A stretch of DNA of 64,000 bases from Diaphorobacter sp. HDW4A (GTDB lineage Bacteria > Pseudomonadota > Gammaproteobacteria > Burkholderiales > Burkholderiaceae_C), in NCBI RefSeq assembly GCF_011305995.1, contig NZ_CP049910.1, forward strand, positions 4,960,001 through 5,024,000. Direction: 5' to 3'. Of the stretch, positions 8,242-15,956 are shown piece by piece. The notes under the pieces were generated by a model. The model worked only from the letters and a program-made list of their open reading frames with translations. It made no database searches and was not told the DNA's origin. A program made the position numbers and the translations under genes. Position 1 is the first letter of the stretch, and each line of letters starts with the position of its first letter.

Positions 8242-8535
8242 TTGGCAGCTAAACATACATTGTCGGAGGCACTAAAGACCATCAGGAAAGCGCGTGGATT
8301 GAGCCAGGAGGCGTTCTCCGACGTCTCCAGCCGCACCTACATGAGCACGCTGGAGCGCGACCTGAAAAGCCCGACGCTGAACAAGCTCGCCGAGCTGTGC
8401 GAGGTCATGGAGGTCCATCCGCTCACGCTGCTGACGCTGGCCTATGCTGGTGATGACCTGCGGCAGGCCGACCAACTGCTGGCGCAGGTGCGGCAGGAGC
8501 TGGAGACTGTGGCGAAGAAAAGTGACACGCCATAG
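8242..8535 (+). CDS. XRE family helix-turn-helix regulator
   Basis: A 97-residue repressor-like protein. The N-terminal lambda-Cro/C1 HTH spans about residues 6-63: LSEALKTIRKARGLSQEAFS, then SSRTYMSTLERDLKSPTLNKLAELCEVMEVHPLTLL. The C-terminal helix (DLRQADQLLAQVRQELETVAKK) may dimerise. The start is TTG at 8242 with GGGGAG eight bases upstream; a rare start suggests low expression. It sits downstream of a palindrome that overlaps its likely promoter, so autoregulation is plausible. It may control the divergent DUF2958 and other element genes. Confidence 0.88.
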   Translation: MAAKHTLSEALKTIRKARGLSQEAFSDVSSRTYMSTLERDLKSPTLNKLAELCEVMEVHPLTLLTLAYAGDDLRQADQLLAQVRQELETVAKKSDTP

Positions 8536-8556
8536 CCCATAGCGTTCGCCTAGCAT

Positions 8557-8670
8557 GGCCGATCCGGCTCAGCCGGTTCGGCGGTGTTCCAGGGGCGCCA
8601 AGCCTGCGCGGCGGGGATAGCCCGCAGGGCTTTCCCCAGGAGGCAAGCGAAGCGCGCAGCCCCGCAGACC
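8557..8670. repeat. Element-internal repeat, copy A
   Basis: GC-rich segment starting GGCCGATCCGGCTCAGC and ending GGCAAGCGAAGCGCGCAG plus CCCCGCAG. It aligns by eye along its length with copy C (11043-11206) and over its second half with copy B (9843-10017). It lies between the XRE gene and the SIR2-like gene. Confidence 0.75.
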
Positions 8671-8774
8671 AAGAATGGAGCACAAGCGATCTATCAGCTG
8701 CTCGGGCGGACTGTGCGTTCATGATCACCCCCCAAAGTATCATCATGTAAACGAACAACGAAGAGGAGCCAGGG

Positions 8775-9815
8775 ATGCCATACCCCATCGCGCAGTGGAC
8801 GCAGGTTGCACCCAATTACCAACAAGGAACGATTCTTCTGGGCAACGGGGCGAGCATGGCTGTCTCGCCCAGCTTCGGCTACGGCTCACTGCTGGAGCAT
8901 GCCCAGCGAACGGGATTACTCGCCGATGATGTAAATCGCCTCTTTCGCTTTTTCGGAACATCCGACTTCGAATTGATCCTCCGACTGGTATGGCAGGCGT
9001 CCAACGTCAACAAGTCACTGGAGATACCAGACCATCGCACGCACCAGGCCTACCTGAATGTTAGAGAGTGTTTGATTCAAGCCGTTCGCAACGTGCATCC
9101 TGAATACGATCTGGTGAATGGTCGATTGCCCAGCATGTACCAGTTTCTGAAGGGGTTCGACACAGTCATTTCTCTAAACTACGACTTGTTGGTCTACTGG
9201 ACGATGACCTATGGGCTCAATGTCCAAGACGGCCATCTGTTCAAGGATTGCTTCCTTGGAAACGGCGCACACGGCGCCTTCAATGATGCGTGGCAGAGAT
9301 TCCGTGAGCCCTATCGGGAGCGAACCAACACATTGGTGTTCTATCCCCATGGAAACTTGGCGCTATGCCGCAATGTTGTGGAACAGGAACTCAAGATCCA
9401 TAGTGCTGGAGCGGGCCTGCTGGAGGCGATTCTGCAGGCGTGGCGCAGCGAGCAAGTCGTGCCGCTGTTTGTCAGCGAGGGAACGATGCAGCAGAAGGTG
9501 TCCTCGATCCAGAATAGCTACTATTTGGCTACAGTGTACCGGGAGGTGCTCACGTCGCAGCGATTCGCGTTGACACTGTTCGGTTGGGGAATCGGGGAGC
9601 ACGACCGGCATCTGCTGAAACGGATGCGTGGGACCGGAGTTCAGCGGGTGGCGGTCTCTGTTTTTCGTGGTGATCAGGTCTACTGCAATTACGCGTATCA
9701 AGTCATTCAAGATGATCTTGGACCTGTTCACGTAGATTTTTTCGATAGCGAAAGTCCCGGTTGCTGGATTCAAGCAGTGCCTCCTCCTCCAGGACTTGGT
9801 CAATTCGGGTACTAG
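8775..9815 (+). CDS. SIR2-like DUF4917 protein, candidate NAD-hydrolysing defence gene
   Basis: A 346-residue protein matching DUF4917. Its pattern is that of a divergent SIR2-like Rossmann enzyme: LLGNGASMAV (residues 21-30, nucleotide loop), TVISLNYDLLVYW (130-142, with the N135-D pair at the NAD site) and FYPHGNLAL (189-197, catalytic-type HG at H192), followed by LTLFGWGIGEHDRHLLKRM. SIR2-like proteins in anti-phage systems deplete NAD on infection. No partner gene is encoded nearby, so it may act alone. It is flanked by repeat copies A and B, as a discrete cargo gene in the element. The enzyme activity and defence role are inference. Confidence 0.75.
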   Translation: MPYPIAQWTQVAPNYQQGTILLGNGASMAVSPSFGYGSLLEHAQRTGLLADDVNRLFRFFGTSDFELILRLVWQASNVNKSLEIPDHRTHQAYLNVRECLIQAVRNVHPEYDLVNGRLPSMYQFLKGFDTVISLNYDLLVYWTMTYGLNVQDGHLFKDCFLGNGAHGAFNDAWQRFREPYRERTNTLVFYPHGNLALCRNVVEQELKIHSAGAGLLEAILQAWRSEQVVPLFVSEGTMQQKVSSIQNSYYLATVYREVLTSQRFALTLFGWGIGEHDRHLLKRMRGTGVQRVAVSVFRGDQVYCNYAYQVIQDDLGPVHVDFFDSESPGCWIQAVPPPPGLGQFGY

Positions 9816-9842
9816 AGCGGTCCTGAATAGCCAGTGTCGAGA

Positions 9843-10017
9843 GGCAGCCAAGCTGCGCGCCGCGGGGATGGGCCTTGCGCCAACCCCCTGGAGGCAAGCG
9901 AAGCGCGCAGCGCCGCAGGCGCGAAGGCGTGAGGGATTGGAGCCGAATGGCCGTGACGGCATAGACGGCACGGGGCGCAGCCCGCAAAGCCCGGCGGCGC
10001 ATCGCGCCGACACGCCA
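9843..10017. repeat. Element-internal repeat, copy B
   Basis: Contains GGAGGCAAGCGAAGCGCGCA (9890-9909), then CGCCGCAGGCGCGAAGGCGT, shared with copy C, and a further arm (from about 9955: GACGGCATAGACGG and CCCGGCGG with CCGACACG) also shared with copy C. Placed directly after the SIR2-like gene. Confidence 0.75.
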
Positions 10018-10152
10018 TGCTCTGACAGCAGCCAAAGACACAGCTCTCAGGCAGGGACGCAGCACGCTACAGGGCACTGCCTGCCACTGCCGCGTTCGGG
10101 ACGAACTGACAGCGCAGCACCCCGCCGTGTGGTGGGACACTGCAGGCGGCGG

Positions 10153-10467
10153 TCACGCCGCCTGGGGCTTGCTGCGCGACCAGATCAGGTCGTGCGTGCC
10201 GTCCTCGCCTTCGATCAGGCGGGCGTAGACTGTGGCCGGGAACGAAGGATCGTCGAGGGTCACGGAGATGTACTCCCGCCCGGCCTCGCTGGTCTTCTTC
10301 CACGCCGCGCCGATGTCGTGGCTGGCCGCCTGCAGGCGGAAGTCGGGGGCCTTCTCGTTGTCACCCTTGTCGTTGGGCACCAGCTTGACCTTGACGTTGA
10401 GCGTCAGGGTGCGAAGCGTGCCGGTGAAGCCGTCTTTGTCTGCGGTGAAGGTGCCGATGTTGGCCAT
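10153..10467 (-). CDS. DUF736 family protein
   Basis: A 104-residue protein of DUF736, a small conserved component of Tn4371-like and related elements, with unknown function. The N-terminus [20 protein letters not shown] and the C-terminal [25 protein letters not shown] are family-typical. It is acidic, cytosolic by appearance, and predicted mostly beta. ATG at 10467 has AAGGAG about eight bases upstream; the longer frame upstream is a shadow. It lies alone on the minus strand between the SIR2-like gene and CBASS operon, each set off by repeats. Confidence 0.88.
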   Translation of the reverse strand: MANIGTFTADKDGFTGTLRTLTLNVKVKLVPNDKGDNEKAPDFRLQAASHDIGAAWKKTSEAGREYISVTLDDPSFPATVYARLIEGEDGTHDLIWSRSKPQAA

Positions 10468-11042
10468 GATGAAACTCCTTTTCAGTGGAACAAGGTTCGC
10501 GCCCATCGCGTCCTTGTTGTGATCCGACCGGCGGGGGACGGGCGGGCTGCACCGCATGCGGTCGCAACGCAGTGGAGAGCCGGGAGACGAAAAGAATTTG
10601 TCCCGCGAGGAAGCCGTGCAGCGGCGGGGAAATTGTTTTCGCCGGACGGTTGCAGCCATGAAGCCCGAGGCGCAGCCGTGCCATCGCCAGGATTCACAAC
10701 GAGACAAGGACGCCTTGGGCCGAACCGCTCCGAAAGGAGATGGGGCCGACTCGGCATCCCCGCATGAAGGCTGCTCCGGCTCGCCCGCTGACGTGGGCCA
10801 GGTCAATCACCCAACGACGGACAAGGATCCCCCCCCCACCTTGCGGCGCTGGTCTTGAGGCGTGGCGTGGAAGCTCCATGGCGATGCCGAGCGGGGGGGC
10901 GTGAACTGGCGTGAACCGTCCTTCGTGACGTGATGGGCAGGAGCTGCCAGCGTCGAGGACGGCACGCATTTGCACAACCTGCCGCAGCAAGCCCTGGCGT
11001 GTTCGCCAGCGCCCCGCTCATCGCAGCAGGGCGCTGGCCGAG
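10468..11042. other. Long intergenic region upstream of DUF736
   Basis: 575 bases with no supported gene. Notable are homopolymers (C9 at 10829-10837, G7 at 10893-10899) and a tandem GGCGTGAAC repeat near 10899-10916. It likely holds the DUF736 promoter. Frames seen here are GC-rich and lack family resemblance. Confidence 0.4.
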
Positions 11043-11206
11043 CCGATCCGGTGCAGCTGGTTCGGCGGTATTGCGGGGCGCCAAGCTGTGCGCGGCGGGG
11101 ATAGCCTGTAAGGCTGCCCCCTGGAGGCAGGCGCAGCGCGCAGCGTCGCAGGCGCGAAGGCGTGACGGCATGGACGGAGAGCCCGGCGGTGCATGCACCG
11201 ACACGC
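11043..11206. repeat. Element-internal repeat, copy C
   Basis: Begins CCGATCCGG...TTCGGCGGTATT as in copy A and continues into GGAGGCAGGCGCAGCGCGCA and CGAAGGCGTGACGGCATGGA as in copy B. It thus links the two other copies. It lies just upstream of the CBASS operon leader. Confidence 0.75.
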
Positions 11207-11477
11207 ACTACTTATGCATCTCGTTGTAGAGCTTCAGCGGCCGTTAATTGGGCCTTCAAACCGTCAGAGGCATCATTTACTTGAATATGACAAAAGACGC
11301 ATCTTGAAACTTTGCCAATCCTCCCCAAGTATCCTGCTGGGGACGCCTTGCCTTGGGCTATTAGTCGGCCAGACTCGATCAAATCAGGGTGCGGCATCGG
11401 GGCGCGCGGTTGCGTGCTGTTTTAGAACGAAAGCATTGAGTGCAACCCCTTTCTGCACTCGGCGGGAGGAGAAGAAC

Positions 11478-12428
11478 TTGCCACTGAACAACACGGAAAT
11501 CCGCTACTACGACAGCACTGTGCTGCGCCTTCCTGAAGATAAGCGCAAGGAATACCACGCGCAGGTTGATCGTTTGATTAGTGCACTGACCAAGCGTGTG
11601 CATGAGCAGAGCGAGATCAAGATTACCAAGGTGGTGAAGGCAGGGTCGTTCGCCAAATACACGATCCTGCGCAAGACGTCCGAGGATCCCGTTGACGTTG
11701 ACGTGGTCTTCTACATCTCCGGTCGCAGCGTCGATAAGGAAAGCTTGGCCAGCCTGACCGAGCTTATCTACGATGCGATGATCAAGTTGTACCCCAATAA
11801 GTCGGTCGAGAATTTCGAGATCCAACGAAAGGCCGCGACCGTGACCTTCATCGGCTCGGGTCTCAGCGTGGACATCGTGCCCGTCATTGAAGATCCCGCA
11901 CGCGCTGGATACGGTTGGCAGTTCGACATCCATGACGGCACGAAAGTGCAGACTTGCGCGCCGTGCCAGATCAAGTTCGTGCGTGACCGCAAAGACATCG
12001 ACCCCGACTTTCGTACCCTCGTGCGCTTGGCCAAGAAATGGCGCAATCGGGTCGAACTGAAGCCGCTCAAGTCGTTCACGATTGAGCTGATCATGGCCCA
12101 CGTACTTGCAAAGAACGGCAAGGACGGGTCCATCGAGAAGCGTTTCCGGGACTTCCTGCTCTACATCGCGCAATCCGGCCTGAAAGAGGTCATCACCTTC
12201 CCCGAAAACGGGCTGGTGTTCCCGAGCTTCACCGATCCGGTTGTGATCCTCGACCCGGTATGCAATACCAACAATGTAGCCAGCCGCATTTCCGAGGACG
12301 AACGCAAGGAGATCGTCGCGGCCGCCTTGGAGGCCTGGGAGACGGCGAACTTCGCGTCCATGGAAGACGACATTGAAATCTGGAAAGAGCTGTTCGGCCC
12401 GCGCTTCAAGGTCGAGGAGGAAGAATGA
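11478..12428 (+). CDS. CD-NTase (cGAS/DncV-like nucleotidyltransferase) of type III CBASS
   Basis: A 316-residue cyclic-oligonucleotide synthase that should make the second messenger on phage infection. The nucleotidyltransferase signature is intact: GS at residues 56-57 (VVKAGSFAKYTIL), DVD at 73-75 (PVDVDVVFYI) and the third acid D132 in LSVDIVPV. The C-terminal helical region (about 165-260) fits the family. The start TTG at 11478 has GGAGGA eight bases upstream; the frame runs open upstream but without that support. The next gene (HORMA) overlaps by four bases. HORMA/TRIP13 association points to clade C or D enzymes; the nucleotide product cannot be read from sequence. Confidence 0.9.
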   Translation: MPLNNTEIRYYDSTVLRLPEDKRKEYHAQVDRLISALTKRVHEQSEIKITKVVKAGSFAKYTILRKTSEDPVDVDVVFYISGRSVDKESLASLTELIYDAMIKLYPNKSVENFEIQRKAATVTFIGSGLSVDIVPVIEDPARAGYGWQFDIHDGTKVQTCAPCQIKFVRDRKDIDPDFRTLVRLAKKWRNRVELKPLKSFTIELIMAHVLAKNGKDGSIEKRFRDFLLYIAQSGLKEVITFPENGLVFPSFTDPVVILDPVCNTNNVASRISEDERKEIVAAALEAWETANFASMEDDIEIWKELFGPRFKVEEEE

Positions 12429-12919
12429 GTTACACGTATGCCGCAACGGAGACCTACTCGGTCGCCGACATCGAAGTTGTCATGCGCCGGGTAACGGCCG
12501 ACCTCGTCATGATCGCCTCTAGCACGGGAGCGATCACCGAAGAAAAAGCCCGGAGTTGGGGGCACGATATTGAGGTCTTGGCAAAAAACGGCTTCTTGAA
12601 GAAGGTTGATCTGACTCTGCTGAGCTTTGGTCTGGAGCAGAAAGCGACTTGCTTCGAGGTAAACGTGGCCTCGGGTGAGCTGACAACGAGCCGCCCCGGC
12701 GGGGTGATGTGGCCGCAGGTTCCCAGTCCCGAGTTGCGCATCGTCTTGTCGTATACCAGCGACTACGACAATGCGGCCAAAGAAAAGATGGCGCCGAAGC
12801 TCAAGATCAACTGGGTGCCGTCCACGGTTGACCTAAGTCACTCGACCCTCACTTCTAACGCCAACCGTGACTATGTCAGCAACGGCTACGGCATGCAGCG
12901 CAAGGACTTCAGCCTGTGA
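12425..12919 (+). CDS. cap7: Bacterial HORMA domain protein of type III CBASS (Cap7-like)
   Basis: A 164-residue protein closely resembling bacterial HORMA proteins. In these systems the closed HORMA, after binding a target peptide, complexes with the CD-NTase and switches it on. Diagnostic segments are the N-terminal YSVADIEVVMRRVTADLVMI (15-34), the central WGHDIEVLAKNGFLKKVDLTLLS, RPGGVMWPQ and the C-terminal RDYVSNGYGMQRKDF, near the safety-belt region. It is the only HORMA gene here, whereas some type III operons have two. ATGA overlap with the CD-NTase gene and a GTGA overlap with the TRIP13 gene imply coupled translation. Confidence 0.9.
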   Translation: MSYTYAATETYSVADIEVVMRRVTADLVMIASSTGAITEEKARSWGHDIEVLAKNGFLKKVDLTLLSFGLEQKATCFEVNVASGELTTSRPGGVMWPQVPSPELRIVLSYTSDYDNAAKEKMAPKLKINWVPSTVDLSHSTLTSNANRDYVSNGYGMQRKDFSL

Positions 12920-13812
12920 CCCAACCCAGCATTTTTGACGGCAAGTTGCCTCTCCCCGATTCCTCGCTGGCCGCACGTGAAAAGACGCTGCTCGGCTTCG
13001 ATGGACGGTACCGAAAGATCCACGACCAGTTGCGGCTCTTACTCAATCTCGGCGAGTTGGGGGCTTGGAGTCAGACCAAGCACAAAAAAAAGCTGCTCCT
13101 GTGTGACCTGGTCGCTGAGCAGTACCCGCTTGTGATCTTCCACGGCGACGTGGGAACTGGCAAGACTGCTACCGCTGAGTGCATTGCAAACCGACTGGCT
13201 AAGGAGTCGCGCACTGAGGATGCACTGCTTTTCAAGCTGAGCAACCGGGTCCGAGGTAGCGGCAAGGTGGGCGAGATGGGGACCCTCCTGACCCAAGCCT
13301 TCCACGAAGTCGTTCAAGCGGCAGGCAAGGCGCGGCGCGCCTTCCTGATCATTGATGAGGGCGACTCGTTGGCTGCCTCACGCAACCAGGAGCACAGCCA
13401 CCATGAGGATAAGGTAGCTGTGAACACGCTGATTCAAGGTGTCGACGATCTGCGCCGGTTCGGTGGCCGCATTGTGGTGTTCCTGTGTACCAATCGCCTG
13501 TCTGTGCTCGATCCCGCGCTCCAGCGCCGCGCAGCCATTGTCGAGGAATTCACTCGCCCCGACGACAGTGAGCGCCAAGCCCTGCTGACCATGGACTTGG
13601 AAGGTGTCGGCCTCACTGAGCGGGAGATCAAGGAACTGGTCGCAGCCACCGGCGCGCGAAACAAACAGCCGGGTTGGACCTTCTCCGACATCCGCACCCG
13701 TCTGTATCCGGCTGCGCTGGCCCAGGCCTTCCCAGATCGCGCATTGACCCACAAGGATTTGATCGATGTCGCAAACGCACTGCGGCCATCGCCCGTCATG
13801 GAGGACAAATAA
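12916..13812 (+). CDS. cap6: TRIP13/Pch2-like AAA+ ATPase of type III CBASS (Cap6)
   Basis: A 298-residue AAA+ remodeler. Walker A GDVGTGKT is at 77-84, Walker B LIIDEGD at 144-150, a sensor-1 like VVFLCTNRL near 187-195 and arginines in ALQRRAA near 201-207. TRIP13 family members unfold the HORMA N-terminus, keeping the HORMA-CD-NTase complex off. The start is GTG at 12916, inside the last codons of the HORMA gene. Its stop overlaps the next start (TAATG). It is of the usual size, and all core motifs are intact, so the brake on this CBASS should work. Confidence 0.92.
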   Translation: MTQPSIFDGKLPLPDSSLAAREKTLLGFDGRYRKIHDQLRLLLNLGELGAWSQTKHKKKLLLCDLVAEQYPLVIFHGDVGTGKTATAECIANRLAKESRTEDALLFKLSNRVRGSGKVGEMGTLLTQAFHEVVQAAGKARRAFLIIDEGDSLAASRNQEHSHHEDKVAVNTLIQGVDDLRRFGGRIVVFLCTNRLSVLDPALQRRAAIVEEFTRPDDSERQALLTMDLEGVGLTEREIKELVAATGARNKQPGWTFSDIRTRLYPAALAQAFPDRALTHKDLIDVANALRPSPVMEDK

Positions 13813-14975
13813 TGCCGCGCTCTGCGTTGTTTGGTCGCCGGATTCACATCACCGGCAGCATCGTCGAGGATGCCAACATTGCAACGGCGGCCGAGGTGAC
13901 TCGAGCTCGCGAGTTCGTGAAGGCCTTGGTGCTGGATCTGCTTGGCAAGGGTGCCACCTTTGTCATCCCTGTCGACGCGGAGAAGAATCGCGCTGACGGC
14001 CAACCCATCTGTTTCGACTGGCTGGTGTGGGAAGCCATTCACAGCAATTTGGTGCGCCGGCCAGCTGACGCACCAGGACCGCTGGTCATCGCGGTCAAGC
14101 ACCACAAGAACGAAGCCCAGATACCGGCTGAGCACCGTTCAGTGTGGGATGCCATGCGGGTATCGCCGTTGGTGCAGATCGAGAGTGCGGCGCACTGGAA
14201 CATGGCCAGTAAACGCATGGAAGTCCAGGCACAGCATGGCGACATCCTGATTGCCGTTGGCGGCGGAGAAGGTGTCTTGTTCCTCGCGAACTTGTATCAC
14301 GATGCGGGTAAGCCAGTAATTCCATTGAATTTCGGCCTCGGACCGGCAACTACCGGAGCATCCCGTCTCTTCGAGTTCGGAATGTCCGGCAGCAATGCGC
14401 AGCGCCTGTTCCAAACCGAAGGCACGGCTACTCCGCAGAGCTGGCTCAACCGCATTGAGATGTACGCAGGTAAGACGGTGAGCGATGGCGTGCGTGACGT
14501 GCTCGGCCTCTTGGAGGATTTGGTACCTCCCAAGGCTTTTGTGGTCCGGCTGCTGAATCCCTCACACCCGGACTACAACGACGTTCAGGGCTTCTTCGAT
14601 GTTGTGGTTCAGCCTGTCATCGAAGGGGAATTGGGATACAAGCTCACTGTGATCGATGGAAATCAGCCCTACGACCATGCTCGCATCGATGAAGAGATCT
14701 TCAAGAAGCTACATCGCAGCAGCGTGGTCCTCGCCGACATTACGGGCGTGCGACCAAACTGCTTCATCGAACTAGGCTATGCCCTGGGCCGGGGCTTGCA
14801 GACCATGCTGTTGTCTAAAGATGGGACCGAGTCTCCGTTTGACATCTACTCGCTGTCAGGTCATCGGTGGAAGACGATAGGCACCGCAGAAGAGCGTCGG
14901 CAAGAGTTTCGCCGACATTGGAACGCTATCAAGAACCGTCCTCCTCTCGTCTCCCCAGATCCGCTAATCCCATGA
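13812..14975 (+). CDS. Probable CBASS effector: SLOG-like domain fused to TIR/deoxyribosyltransferase-like domain
   Basis: A 387-residue protein in the effector slot of the CBASS operon. The N-terminal part (about 8-185) resembles SLOG/LOG nucleotide-binding folds: RRIHITGSI at 9-17, [21 protein letters not shown] at 144-164 and [10 protein letters not shown] at 167-175. The C-terminal part (about 242-345) resembles the nucleoside 2-deoxyribosyltransferase/TIR-like group: [34 protein letters not shown] with the following LGYALGRG; E320 would be the catalytic-type glutamate. By analogy the SLOG part may sense the cyclic nucleotide and the C-terminal part cleave NAD or another nucleotide. No NucC, SAVED, phospholipase or transmembrane effector is present. 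Function is inference. Confidence 0.7.
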   Translation: MPRSALFGRRIHITGSIVEDANIATAAEVTRAREFVKALVLDLLGKGATFVIPVDAEKNRADGQPICFDWLVWEAIHSNLVRRPADAPGPLVIAVKHHKNEAQIPAEHRSVWDAMRVSPLVQIESAAHWNMASKRMEVQAQHGDILIAVGGGEGVLFLANLYHDAGKPVIPLNFGLGPATTGASRLFEFGMSGSNAQRLFQTEGTATPQSWLNRIEMYAGKTVSDGVRDVLGLLEDLVPPKAFVVRLLNPSHPDYNDVQGFFDVVVQPVIEGELGYKLTVIDGNQPYDHARIDEEIFKKLHRSSVVLADITGVRPNCFIELGYALGRGLQTMLLSKDGTESPFDIYSLSGHRWKTIGTAEERRQEFRRHWNAIKNRPPLVSPDPLIP

Positions 14976-15529
14976 GCCAAAAGCACGAAATCTTTCTGTC
15001 AGTGGACGTCGAAACGTCGGGGCCAATCCCCGGTGAGTACAGCATGCTCACGATCGGCGCGTGCAACGTTGACAACCCCGAGCAGGTGTTTTCGTGCGCG
15101 CTAAAGCCCATCTCGCTCAACGCCGATCCGAAGGCCATGGAGGTGACCGGACTCTCCCTGGAGAAACTTGCTAACGAGGGGCTACGCCCAGAGGTCGCAA
15201 TGCAGCAGTTTCGGGACTGGGTGGCCGATGTCGCCGGCAACGATGGAACGCCAGTGTTCGTTGGGTTGAATGCGCCGTTCGACTGGTCATTCGTTAACTA
15301 CTATTTCCACCGTTACCTTCAATCAAACCCATTTGGCTTTGCAGCCTTGGACATCAAAGCACTCTATATGGGCGCGACGGGCTCAAGTTGGGCAGACACG
15401 CGCTCAAGTCAGATGGCAGCTCGACTACATCCCAAGTCCAGGGGCGACCATCAGGCATTGCATGACGCGCAGTACCAAGCTGAGCTGTTCCGTTTGGTCC
15501 GAAGCATCTCGCAACCGTCGCGCGGCTGA
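14972..15529 (+). CDS. DEDDh 3'-5' exonuclease, CBASS accessory (Cap18-like)
   Basis: A 185-residue DnaQ-fold exonuclease. ExoI is [10 protein letters not shown] with D12 and E14, ExoII is [15 protein letters not shown] with D104, and ExoIII is DHQALHDAQ with H160 and D165, so all DEDDh metal ligands are visible. The nearest named types are RNase T/oligoribonuclease-like and DnaQ-like exonucleases. It overlaps the effector gene by four bases and is the last gene before a strong terminator, so it belongs to the operon. It could degrade nucleic acid products, act in abortive infection, or cleave the signal; the sequence does not decide between these. I recall exonuclease accessories being listed as Cap18 but am not certain of the number. 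Confidence 0.85.
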   Translation: MSQKHEIFLSVDVETSGPIPGEYSMLTIGACNVDNPEQVFSCALKPISLNADPKAMEVTGLSLEKLANEGLRPEVAMQQFRDWVADVAGNDGTPVFVGLNAPFDWSFVNYYFHRYLQSNPFGFAALDIKALYMGATGSSWADTRSSQMAARLHPKSRGDHQALHDAQYQAELFRLVRSISQPSRG

Positions 15530-15956
15530 TTTGCTTCGCCGCTTCCGTGGGGTGGATGCCTTCAACGCCACCGCCTGAGCCACCGCGAAGGCAGCGGCAT
15601 TTTTGGTGCGGCTGTTGGCCTTGAACACCGGGCGCGGCCACTGCCGCGCCCGGATTTTTGAATCCACCCGGCCCAGGTCGAAACGGCTTGGACCGGGTGC
15701 TGGCGTCATTCCTTCGTCTCAATAACCCACCACACGGCACGCGGCAAGGCGCGGCCCGTGATGGGATGAACATCCGCGAGGTCGGCGCGGGCCGTCCAGC
15801 CCGAGGGCGGACGGTAACCGGGCACGTCGCCTGCGCCGTGCCCGGTGCATAGATCGCCGCCATGCGTGGGCGGCTCATGGAGTCAGTGGTGGGCATGGTC
15901 TGGTTCCTGCAAGCCAACGCCCCGGCCGGGGCCGGGGCGCTGGTCTGCATCGAGGG
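15530..15956. other. Convergent intergenic region between CBASS and parB
   Basis: 427 bases without a gene. Besides the terminator above it holds a long imperfect hairpin (about 15663-15700), a perfect 10-bp stem ACCGGGCACG/CGTGCCCGGT (15817-15846), and CGCCCCGG-ccgggg-CCGGGGCG (about 15918-15939), which could end the minus-strand parB transcript. Confidence 0.55.
15628..15659 (+). terminator. Rho-independent terminator of the CBASS operon
   Basis: A perfect 11-bp stem, CCGGGCGCGGC (15628-15638) and GCCGCGCCCGG (15643-15653), with a CACT loop, is followed by ATTTTTG. It lies 100 bases after the exonuclease stop. Confidence 0.9.

Noticed and set aside
10803..11208. Two minus-strand frames of 133 codons across repeat copy C
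   Set aside because: They follow the repeat itself, with similar frames over copies A and B; high Arg/Ala/Pro content and no start signal.
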